From: Auanema rhodensis | Taxonomy: Eukaryota > Nematoda > Chromadorea > Rhabditida > Rhabditidae | Assembly (NCBI GenBank): GCA_964057225.1 | Contig: OZ059898.1 | Span: 11,098,001 to 11,162,000, forward strand | Direction: 5' to 3' | Length of the DNA stretch: 64,000 bases | Shown: positions 26,604 through 36,500 of the stretch, piece after piece | Layout: each line of letters begins with the position of its first letter | Position numbering within the stretch: the stretch's first letter is position 1 | The notes under the pieces: model-generated | What the model saw: the letters and a program-made list of their open reading frames with translations, nothing else | Told to the model about the DNA's origin: nothing | The model's database searches: none | Position numbers and translations under genes: made by a program

Positions 26604-26903
26604 CTGGGCGTCGTGGCGGGCGTCTGTGAGCCAGTTTCTAGGCAGTAGATGATTGTGGATGAAGTGAGGTCAGGAGTCCTGGTTGAGTCGTGCATTACGG
26701 CGACCGGGCGTCCGAGCCAAGCGACGCGTCACTAGGGTCGGACTTTCGAAGGAAAGATCGACCCGGGTGGACAAGGAGAGGTGAATGGCTGAGGCCCGAA
26801 AGGGAGCAAGCAGAAGCCTCCGCGCGTTGTAGTGGCCGGATAGCGCCCGTGAGTTCTGACAACTCACCAGCCTGGTCGATACCTCCAGACCAATCATTGT
26901 TTT
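26604..26903 (+). ncRNA. SRP RNA, copy 15
   Basis: Consensus sequence as read. Confidence 0.92.
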
Positions 26904-26964
26904 GATTTTTTCCGTCAAATATGACTAAACGGTCAAATAGACAGGATTGAAACACAGATAATCA

Positions 26965-27264
26965 CTGGGCGTCGTGGCGGGCGTCTGTGAGCCAGTTTCT
27001 AGGCAGTAGATGATTGTGGATGAAGTGAGGTCAGGAGTCCTGGTTGAGTCGTGCATTACGGCGACCGGGCGTCCGAGCCAAGCGACGCGTCACTAGGGTC
27101 GGACTTTCGAAGGAAAGATCGACCCGGGTGGACAAGGAGAGGTGAATGGCTGAGGCCCGAAAGGGAGCAAGCAGAAGCCTCCGCGCGTTGTAGTGGCCGG
27201 ATAGCGCCCGTGAGTTCTGACAACTCACCAGCCTGGTCGATACCTCCAGACCAATCATTGTTTT
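26965..27264 (+). ncRNA. SRP RNA, copy 16
   Basis: The RNA part is consensus. The following spacer lacks one C right after the T-run (about 27273), making this unit 360 bp. Confidence 0.92.
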
Positions 27265-27324
27265 GATTTTTTCGTCAAATATGACTAAACGGTCAAATAG
27301 ACAGGATTGAAACACAGATAATCA

Positions 27325-27624
27325 CTGGGCGTCGTGGCGGGCGTCTGTGAGCCAGTTTCTAGGCAGTAGATGATTGTGGATGAAGTGAGGTCAGGAGTCC
27401 TGGTTGAGTCGTGCATTACGGCGACCGGGCGTCCGAGCCAAGCGACGCGTCACTAGGGTCGGACTTTCGAAGGAAAGATCGACCCGGGTGGACAAGGAGA
27501 GGTGAATGGCTGAGGCCCGAAAGGGAGCAAGCAGAAGCCTCCGCGCGTTGTAGTGGCCGGATAGCGCCCGTGAGTTCTGACAACTCACCAGCCTGGTCGA
27601 TACCTCCAGACCAATCATTGTTTT
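27325..27624 (+). ncRNA. SRP RNA, copy 17
   Basis: Consensus sequence. It is preceded by the one-base-shorter spacer. Confidence 0.92.
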
Positions 27625-27685
27625 GATTTTTTCCGTCAAATATGACTAAACGGTCAAATAGACAGGATTGAAACACAGATAATCA

Positions 27686-27985
27686 CTGGGCGTCGTGGCG
27701 GGCGTCTGTGAGCCAGTTTCTAGGCAGTAGATGATTGTGGATGAAGTGAGGTCAGGAGTCCTGGTTGAGTCGTGCATTACGGCGACCGGGCGTCCGAGCC
27801 AAGCGACGCGTCACTAGGGTCGGACTTTCGAAGGAAAGATCGACCCGGGTGGACAAGGAGAGGTGAATGGCTGAGGCCCGAAAGGGAGCAAGCAGAAGCC
27901 TCCGCGCGTTGTAGTGGCCGGATAGCGCCCGTGAGTTCTGACAACTCACCAGCCTGGTCGATACCTCCAGACCAATCATTGTTTT
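27686..27985 (+). ncRNA. SRP RNA, copy 18
   Basis: Consensus sequence as read. Confidence 0.92.
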
Positions 27986-28046
27986 GATTTTTTCCGTCAA
28001 ATATGACTAAACGGTCAAATAGACAGGATTGAAACACAGATAATCA

Positions 28047-28346
28047 CTGGGCGTCGTGGCGGGCGTCTGTGAGCCAGTTTCTAGGCAGTAGATGATTGTG
28101 GATGAAGTGAGGTCAGGAGTCCTGGTTGAGTCGTGCATTACGGCGACCGGGCGTCCGAGCCAAGCGACGCGTCACTAGGGTCGGACTTTCGAAGGAAAGA
28201 TCGACCCGTGTGGACAAGGAGAGGTGAATGGCTGAGGCCCGAAAGGGAGCAAGCAGAAGCCTCCGCGCGTTGTAGTGGCCGGATAGCGCCCGTGAGTTCT
28301 GACAACTCACCAGCCTGGTCGATACCTCCAGACCAATCATTGTTTT
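28047..28346 (+). ncRNA. SRP RNA, copy 19 (G to T variant)
   Basis: Carries T instead of G at 28209, the same change as copy 10 nine units upstream. Confidence 0.92.
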
Positions 28347-28407
28347 GATTTTTTCCGTCAAATATGACTAAACGGTCAAATAGACAGGATTGAAACACAG
28401 ATAATCA

Positions 28408-28707
28408 CTGGGCGTCGTGGCGGGCGTCTGTGAGCCAGTTTCTAGGCAGTAGATGATTGTGGATGAAGTGAGGTCAGGAGTCCTGGTTGAGTCGTGCATT
28501 ACGGCGACCGGGCGTCCGAGCCAAGCGACGCGTCACTAGGGTCGGACTTTCGAAGGAAAGATCGACCCGGGTGGACAAGGAGAGGTGAATGGCTGAGGCC
28601 CGAAAGGGAGCAAGCAGAAGCCTCCGCGCGTTGTAGTGGCCGGATAGCGCCCGTGAGTTCTGACAACTCACCAGCCTGGTCGATACCTCCAGACCAATCA
28701 TTGTTTT
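28408..28707 (+). ncRNA. SRP RNA, copy 20
   Basis: The RNA part is consensus. Its downstream spacer has A instead of G at 28735, inside a repeated spacer motif, so any effect would be on copy 21. Confidence 0.92.
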
Positions 28708-28768
28708 GATTTTTTCCGTCAAATATGACTAAACAGTCAAATAGACAGGATTGAAACACAGATAATCA

Positions 28769-29068
28769 CTGGGCGTCGTGGCGGGCGTCTGTGAGCCAGT
28801 TTCTAGGCAGTAGATGATTGTGGATGAAGTGAGGTCAGGAGTCCTGGTTGAGTCGTGCATTACGGCGACCGGGCGTCCGAGCCAAGCGACGCGTCACTAG
28901 GGTCGGACTTTCGAAGGAAAGATCGACCCGGGTGGACAAGGAGAGGTGAATGGCTGAGGCCCGAAAGGGAGCAAGCAGAAGCCTCCGCGCGTTGTAGTGG
29001 CCGGATAGCGCCCGTGAGTTCTGACAACTCACCAGCCTGGTCGATACCTCCAGACCAATCATTGTTTT
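28769..29068 (+). ncRNA. SRP RNA, copy 21
   Basis: Consensus RNA with a variant upstream spacer (28735). Confidence 0.92.
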
Positions 29069-29129
29069 GATTTTTTCCGTCAAATATGACTAAACGGTCA
29101 AATAGACAGGATTGAAACACAGATAATCA

Positions 29130-29429
29130 CTGGGCGTCGTGGCGGGCGTCTGTGAGCCAGTTTCTAGGCAGTAGATGATTGTGGATGAAGTGAGGTCAGG
29201 AGTCCTGGTTGAGTCGTGCATTACGGCGACCGGGCGTCCGAGCCAAGCGACGCGTCACTAGGGTCGGACTTTCGAAGGAAAGATCGACCCGGGTGGACAA
29301 GGAGAGGTGAATGGCTGAGGCCCGAAAGGGAGCAAGCAGAAGCCTCCGCGCGTTGTAGTGGCCGGATAGCGCCCGTGAGTTCTGACAACTCACCAGCCTG
29401 GTCGATACCTCCAGACCAATCATTGTTTT
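29130..29429 (+). ncRNA. SRP RNA, copy 22
   Basis: Consensus sequence as read. Confidence 0.92.
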
Positions 29430-29490
29430 GATTTTTTCCGTCAAATATGACTAAACGGTCAAATAGACAGGATTGAAACACAGATAATCA

Positions 29491-29790
29491 CTGGGCGTCG
29501 TGGCGGGCGTCTGTGAGCCAGTTTCTAGGCAGTAGATGATTGTGGATGAAGTGAGGTCAGGAGTCCTGGTTGAGTCGTGCATTACGGCGACCGGGCGTCC
29601 GAGCCAAGCGACGCGTCACTAGGGTCGGACTTTCGAAGGAAAGATCGACCCGGGTGGACAAGGAGAGGTGAATGGCTGAGGCCCGAAAGGGAGCAAGCAG
29701 AAGCCTCCGCGCGTTGTAGTGGCCGGATAGCGCCCGTGAGTTCTGACAACTCACCAGCCTGGTCGATACCTCCAGACCAATCATTGTTTT
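29491..29790 (+). ncRNA. SRP RNA, copy 23
   Basis: Consensus sequence as read. Confidence 0.92.
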
Positions 29791-29851
29791 GATTTTTTCC
29801 GTCAAATATGACTAAACGGTCAAATAGACAGGATTGAAACACAGATAATCA

Positions 29852-30151
29852 CTGGGCGTCGTGGCGGGCGTCTGTGAGCCAGTTTCTAGGCAGTAGATGA
29901 TTGTGGATGAAGTGAGGTCAGGAGTCCTGGTTGAGTCGTGCATTACGGCGACCGGGCGTCCGAGCCAAGCGACGCGTCACTAGGGTCGGACTTTCGAAGG
30001 AAAGATCGACCCGGGTGGACAAGGAGAGGTGAATGGCTGAGGCCCGAAAGGGAGCAAGCAGAAGCCTCCGCGCGTTGTAGTGGCCGGATAGCGCCCGTGA
30101 GTTCTGACAACTCACCAGCCTGGTCGATACCTCTAGACCAATCATTGTTTT
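29852..30151 (+). ncRNA. SRP RNA, copy 24 (C to T variant)
   Basis: Carries T instead of C at 30134, the same change as copy 14 ten units upstream. Confidence 0.92.
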
Positions 30152-30212
30152 GATTTTTTCCGTCAAATATGACTAAACGGTCAAATAGACAGGATTGAAA
30201 CACAGATAATCA

Positions 30213-30512
30213 CTGGGCGTCGTGGCGGGCGTCTGTGAGCCAGTTTCTAGGCAGTAGATGATTGTGGATGAAGTGAGGTCAGGAGTCCTGGTTGAGTCGT
30301 GCATTACGGCGACCGGGCGTCCGAGCCAAGCGACGCGTCACTAGGGTCGGACTTTCGAAGGAAAGATCGACCCGGGTGGACAAGGAGAGGTGAATGGCTG
30401 AGGCCCGAAAGGGAGCAAGCAGAAGCCTCCGCGCGTTGTAGTGGCCGGATAGCGCCCGTGAGTTCTGACAACTCACCAGCCTGGTCGATACCTCCAGACC
30501 AATCATTGTTTT
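30213..30512 (+). ncRNA. SRP RNA, copy 25
   Basis: Consensus RNA. The downstream spacer has A instead of G at 30540, the same as after copy 20. Confidence 0.92.
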
Positions 30513-30573
30513 GATTTTTTCCGTCAAATATGACTAAACAGTCAAATAGACAGGATTGAAACACAGATAATCA

Positions 30574-30873
30574 CTGGGCGTCGTGGCGGGCGTCTGTGAG
30601 CCAGTTTCTAGGCAGTAGATGATTGTGGATGAAGTGAGGTCAGGAGTCCTGGTTGAGTCGTGCATTACGGCGACCGGGCGTCCGAGCCAAGCGACGCGTC
30701 ACTAGGGTCGGACTTTCGAAGGAAAGATCGACCCGGGTGGACAAGGAGAGGTGAATGGCTGAGGCCCGAAAGGGAGCAAGCAGAAGCCTCCGCGCGTTGT
30801 AGTGGCCGGATAGCGCCCGTGAGTTCTGACAACTCACCAGCCTGGTCGATACCTCCAGACCAATCATTGTTTT
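30574..30873 (+). ncRNA. SRP RNA, copy 26
   Basis: Consensus RNA with a variant upstream spacer (30540). Confidence 0.92.
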
Positions 30874-30934
30874 GATTTTTTCCGTCAAATATGACTAAAC
30901 GGTCAAATAGACAGGATTGAAACACAGATAATCA

Positions 30935-31234
30935 CTGGGCGTCGTGGCGGGCGTCTGTGAGCCAGTTTCTAGGCAGTAGATGATTGTGGATGAAGTGAGG
31001 TCAGAAGTCCTGGTTGAGTCGTGCATTACGGCGACCGGGCGTCCGAGCCAAGCGACGCGTCACTAGGGTCGGACTTTCGAAGGAAAGATCGACCCGGGTG
31101 GACAAGGAGAGGTGAATGGCTGAGGCCCGAAAGGGAGCAAGCAGAAGCCTCCGCGCGTTGTAGTGGCCGGATAGCGCCCGTGAGTTCTGACAACTCACCA
31201 GCCTGGTCGATACCTCCAGACCAATCATTGTTTT
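30935..31234 (+). ncRNA. SRP RNA, copy 27 (G to A variant)
   Basis: Has a private G to A change at 31005, in the 5' strand of helix 5. It would turn a G-C pair into an A-C mismatch, so this copy may fold slightly less well. Confidence 0.92.
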
Positions 31235-31295
31235 GATTTTTTCCGTCAAATATGACTAAACGGTCAAATAGACAGGATTGAAACACAGATAATCA

Positions 31296-31595
31296 CTGGG
31301 CGTCGTGGCGGGCGTCTGTGAGCCAGTTTCTAGGCAGTAGATGATTGTGGATGAAGTGAGGTCAGGAGTCCTGGTTGAGTCGTGCATTACGGCGACCGGG
31401 CGTCCGAGCCAAGCGACGCGTCACTAGGGTCGGACTTTCGAAGGAAAGATCGACCCGGGTGGACAAGGAGAGGTGAATGGCTGAGGCCCGAAAGGGAGCA
31501 AGCAGAAGCCTCCGCGCGTTGTAGTGGCCGGATAGCGCCCGTGAGTTCTGACAACTCACCAGCCTGGTCGATACCTCCAGACCAATCATTGTTTT
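31296..31595 (+). ncRNA. SRP RNA, copy 28
   Basis: Consensus sequence as read. Confidence 0.92.
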
Positions 31596-31656
31596 GATTT
31601 TTTCCGTCAAATATGACTAAACGGTCAAATAGACAGGATTGAAACACAGATAATCA

Positions 31657-31956
31657 CTGGGCGTCGTGGCGGGCGTCTGTGAGCCAGTTTCTAGGCAGTA
31701 GATGATTGTGGATGAAGTGAGGTCAGGAGTCCTGGTTGAGTCGTGCATTACGGCGACCGGGCGTCCGAGCCAAGCGACGCGTCACTAGGGTCGGACTTTC
31801 GAAGGAAAGATCGACCCGGGTGGACAAGGAGAGGTGAATGGCTGAGGCCCGAAAGGGAGCAAGCAGAAGCCTCCGCGCGTTGTAGTGGCCGGATAGCGCC
31901 CGTGAGTTCTGACAACTCACCAGCCTGGTCGATACCTCCAGACCAATCATTGTTTT
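31657..31956 (+). ncRNA. SRP RNA, copy 29
   Basis: Consensus sequence as read. Confidence 0.92.
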
Positions 31957-32017
31957 GATTTTTTCCGTCAAATATGACTAAACGGTCAAATAGACAGGAT
32001 TGAAACACAGATAATCA

Positions 32018-32317
32018 CTGGGCGTCGTGGCGGGCGTCTGTGAGCCAGTTTCTAGGCAGTAGATGATTGTGGATGAAGTGAGGTCAGGAGTCCTGGTTGA
32101 GTCGTGCATTACGGCGACCGGGCGTCCGAGCCAAGCGACGCGTCACTAGGGTCGGACTTTCGAAGGAAAGATCGACCCGGGTGGACAAGGAGAGGTGAAT
32201 GGCTGAGGCCCGAAAGGGAGCAAGCAGAAGCCTCCGCGCGTTGTAGTGGCCGGATAGCGCCCGTGAGTTCTGACAACTCACCAGCCTGGTCGATACCTCC
32301 AGACCAATCATTGTTTT
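32018..32317 (+). ncRNA. SRP RNA, copy 30
   Basis: Consensus sequence as read. Confidence 0.92.
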
Positions 32318-32378
32318 GATTTTTTCCGTCAAATATGACTAAACGGTCAAATAGACAGGATTGAAACACAGATAATCA

Positions 32379-32678
32379 CTGGGCGTCGTGGCGGGCGTCT
32401 GTGAGCCAGTTTCTAGGCAGTAGATGATTGTGGATGAAGTGAGGTCAGGAGTCCTGGTTGAGTCGTGCATTACGGCGACCGGGCGTCCGAGCCAAGCGAC
32501 GCGTCACTAGGGTCGGACTTTCGAAGGAAAGATCGACCCGGGTGGACAAGGAGAGGTGAATGGCTGAGGCCCGAAAGGGAGCAAGCAGAAGCCTCCGCGC
32601 GTTGTAGTGGCCGGATAGCGCCCGTGAGTTCTGACAACTCACCAGCCTGGTCGATACCTCCAGACCAATCATTGTTTT
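32379..32678 (+). ncRNA. SRP RNA, copy 31
   Basis: Consensus sequence as read. Confidence 0.92.
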
Positions 32679-32739
32679 GATTTTTTCCGTCAAATATGAC
32701 TAAACGGTCAAATAGACAGGATTGAAACACAGATAATCA

Positions 32740-33039
32740 CTGGGCGTCGTGGCGGGCGTCTGTGAGCCAGTTTCTAGGCAGTAGATGATTGTGGATGAAG
32801 TGAGGTCAGGAGTCCTGGTTGAGTCGTGCATTACGGCGACCGGGCGTCCGAGCCAAGCGACGCGTCACTAGGGTCGGACTTTCGAAGGAAAGATCGACCC
32901 GGGTGGACAAGGAGAGGTGAATGGCTGAGGCCCGAAAGGGAGCAAGCAGAAGCCTCCGCGCGTTGTAGTGGCCGGATAGCGCCCGTGAGTTCTGACAACT
33001 CACCAGCCTGGTCGATACCTCCAGACCAATCATTGTTTT
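32740..33039 (+). ncRNA. SRP RNA, copy 32
   Basis: Consensus sequence as read. Confidence 0.92.
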
Positions 33040-33100
33040 GATTTTTTCCGTCAAATATGACTAAACGGTCAAATAGACAGGATTGAAACACAGATAATCA

Positions 33101-33400
33101 CTGGGCGTCGTGGCGGGCGTCTGTGAGCCAGTTTCTAGGCAGTAGATGATTGTGGATGAAGTGAGGTCAGGAGTCCTGGTTGAGTCGTGCATTACGGCGA
33201 CCGGGCGTCCGAGCCAAGCGACGCGTCACTAGGGTCGGACTTTCGAAGGAAAGATCGACCCGGGTGGACAAGGAGAGGTGAATGGCTGAGGCCCGAAAGG
33301 GAGCAAGCAGAAGCCTCCGCGCGTTGTAGTGGCCGGATAGCGCCCGTGAGTTCTGACAACTCACCAGCCTGGTCGATACCTCCAGACCAATCATTGTTTT
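33101..33400 (+). ncRNA. SRP RNA, copy 33 (last)
   Basis: Consensus RNA followed by a nearly complete spacer with no gene after it. It ends 135 bases before the stop codon of the convergent Rab gene. Confidence 0.92.
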
Positions 33401-33535
33401 GATTTTTTCCGTCAAATATGACTAAACGGTCAAATAGACAGGATTGAAACATATTCAATGAGATAAATAGAAAAAACAAATTTATAATTGATTTATGTGT
33501 GATAATCTTATGCAAAACATGTGTAAATATAAATT

Positions 33536-36500
33536 TTAGAAAGAACTACAACAGGATGGACTTGATTTCTTAATATGTATTTCTCCAAGACGAACATTAC
33601 CATCTCTATTAAAGAATAAAGGTTCATAAGATCCATCATTTTCCGTTGATTGTATCTTGAATTAATATTTTAAATTACACTTGTTAGCTATTTCAACTTA
33701 CAACTTCTACTAATTTTTCAAAAGCTTCTTCAATGCCTTTACTTGTTTTTGCTGATGTTCTAAATGCTGCTAAGAAACCATTGTTTTTTTGTATTTCGAC
33801 CAGTTTTTCATCTGTCATATCATTAGTCATATCCGTCTATAAAAATATTTTTTTTAACTTTATTTGTTATGTGTTTACCTTATTTGCTAGTAAAATGGTT
33901 GGAATTGGTTTTCCATTTGATAATGTAACTTTCTGATCTAAATCGGTTTTCCATCGTAATGCTCCTTCAACAGTCTGTTCTCTATAATTAAGATTCAACA
34001 ACTATCTACTGGACTGATATTTACCTTGCAGAGTCCAATACAATAACAGCAGCATGAGCATCTTTATAGTACACTCTGGTCATAACACCATATCGATCTT
34101 GTCCTGAAAAAAATCATTCGGTAAACATCAGCTGTGAAGGAGTTTGAGAGTTTCACTAAGATATATTTAGTTTTGGTTCTGCAACGAAAACAAAAAAAAC
34201 AAATAAAGAGTATTTTGTTTAGAATTCAAGGATTTTCAGTTTTTCTTTTTGAATAATATGAAAGAGTTCCAGCTGTTCAAATGAATATCAGGAGTTCATT
34301 TACTATTATTTAAAATACTGCAGATCGAGTAAAGCTGGAATTAATTTTTCAAATTTTGAAACAACTTATATTTGTAATGTAAATATATTTGCAATCAGCA
34401 AATTTCTTGAGATGTCTTCAAATATATCAGAATTCATTTTTTAACTGTTGAGAGATTCTTTGGGATATTTGCTAATGACAATTTTACAAAAAAAATGAGG
34501 AAAATGATATTTGAACTTTCTCTCTTTCACTGTACTTCTTTATTTTCAGTTTTCAAACATTTTTTATTCTGATCTTTTTGAAATGAGAAAAGTTCAGTTA
34601 TATTTTTTTTTATTTTTTTTGTTCTCGAGTATAATGTGCTGACGAACATATGAGCACGCTCTGACTGTTGGAAATTTTGAGCATATTTATACTGAGTTCA
34701 AAAAATTAAAAAATCGTCTGAAAAAAAGAATCTAAGAGGTGGTCAGATAGAAGTCTAGAATATTAAACTAGAAAAAAGAAAATAAAAGATGAACGATAGA
34801 GTAAGTGATGTAACGAGAAAGAGGGGAAAAGAATGTGAGACGCCAAGCGACATAGACCAAGAAAAATGGAGACTGATGAGAGAGAATGACGATTCAGATG
34901 TCTCGCCTCGAAAACTAGAGCTATTCATTCATCGTGCAGACGGTGATTCTACAGTTAGCAACTTCAACATTTTGTTTCTTCGCTCTGTTCACTTTTCAAT
35001 CTGTAACTCAACCATCTTCATCTCTCTTCTCATAGTTTTTTTCGTCCATGCTCATTTCACGTTGTATGTTTGAAAGGCGGTGCTTGTCAAGCGGCGCATT
35101 CATTCAGAATGCGACTCATCTTCCGAATAGTCTCCGACCTCTTATCCTTGTCCGAAACCATTTTTTGCTCTCTATTTTCTCTTTATTCATATTTGGTATC
35201 TCCATTGAAAAACTTTTTTTTATCTCCATTGCAATACAAGCTATTCAATTTCATAAGTGTAGGTTATTCACATTAAAGATCTGAAGATTTAAACATTGTT
35301 TTTTCTTTGTCAAGTGAAACACATTTCAAATTTTCTTCCAATATAAAAATTTATATGAGAATTATTTGAAAATTAGGTTTTTAATACAAAAATATTAGCA
35401 ACCTTTATTCATTTTTCAAAATTTGATGTTTAAAAGACTAAAATTTTCACCTTTATGTTTTACTGAGAAAGGAAAAAAATAAATAATAGAGGAGAACATT
35501 GATCGTTGTGTATTTATCTTTGAACCAAACATTTTTTTTCATATTTGTTTGAAGTTTGCCATACGCCATCATCTTATGTGTCTCAATCTTGTAATCTTGC
35601 CATATAGCCTTCGGGCATACAAGATACCTCGGCTTCACATTCCGCAATCATAAGAATGACTTGTATTCCTGCTTTTCTTTTGCCGTAAAACCGGTCCCGT
35701 TGAACATTTTGCTGTCGACGATACCTTTATCAGTCGCATTCAGGTACATCATCATAACTCGCCACATCATCATACTCCTTATACCTCATTCATCAGATCC
35801 AGCCATCAACAGTTAATTTTTTCTCTTTTCTTTCAATATTACTCTAGCAGTAATTTATTTTTTTCACTTCTTATCATTTAACTTCAATCATTATCTTCTA
35901 TCACGTTGGTATTATAAGCAAGTATTATAATATTGTATAATACCCTTTGGTTTTTTTTCTTTATTTATCATATTTCACTCTCTCACTTTCATCTACCTGC
36001 GAGCTTAATCTCATTGTGCTTGTCGTAATGGCTGTCGTATTCTTCTGTTCTCGAAGAATTGGATCCTTCCGGTTGGTGTGACGACGGTTAGCAGAAGACG
36101 TAACGGTCGGCAGACGACAAGGAAGTATGGTATGCTAGAGTCTTGATGACGCGATCAAGCCTCATGTAAACAAGCAAAGAGAATGACTACGGAATGTAGT
36201 TCCGGTTTTTTCGTTTGTGAGCCACTTCCGACAGAAGTTCATATCATAATAATTTGATTAATCTCAAGATTTTATCTCGGACACTTAGCTCAATAATCCA
36301 TAGATGAGATGAATTCCACGATTCATTATCTTCATGATTCTACTGATCCACTGTCTTTTTTACTTTTGATTCAAATTTGTGTTTCTATGTTGCTCATTAT
36401 TCATCTCTCTCACTCCCATTCAGTATGCGTCTGATGGTTTGAACTATTCCAAACTATTTCACCAAAATTTCAAAATATTTTGTATTACGAACTCCGAAAA

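Larger units (their letters stand above)
21548..33450 (+). repeat. Tandem array of 33 SRP (7SL) RNA units, 361 bp period
   Basis: A head-to-tail array with a 361-bp period. One unit (the 16th) is 360 bp through loss of one C after its T-run (about 27273). The array begins exactly at the 5' end of an RNA gene (CACTGGGCG at 21548) and ends inside the spacer that would precede a 34th copy (GATTGAAAC at 33450). Units are nearly identical: the only differences I found are G to T at 24961 and 28209, C to T at 26525 and 30134, G to A at 28735 and 30540, G to A at 31005, and the single deletion. The array is strikingly G+C-rich in its gene part compared with the AT-rich surroundings. Three spurious reading frames recur in every unit and are not genes. 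Confidence 0.97.

Noticed and set aside
21548-33450. CRISPR array, rDNA or generic satellite
   Set aside because: The repeats have no unique spacers, no match to 5S/18S/28S landmarks or spliced-leader RNA that I can see, and carry clear SRP RNA helices and a Pol III terminator.
21616-33515. Recurring 71-, 82- and 86-codon frames in every 361-bp unit
   Set aside because: They overlap each other on both strands and lie inside a structured SRP RNA. Their perfect conservation reflects homogenisation of the RNA gene, not protein coding.
34789-35284. Frames in the Rab intron
   Set aside because: Composition is that of random AT/T-rich sequence, with no partners in splice phase.
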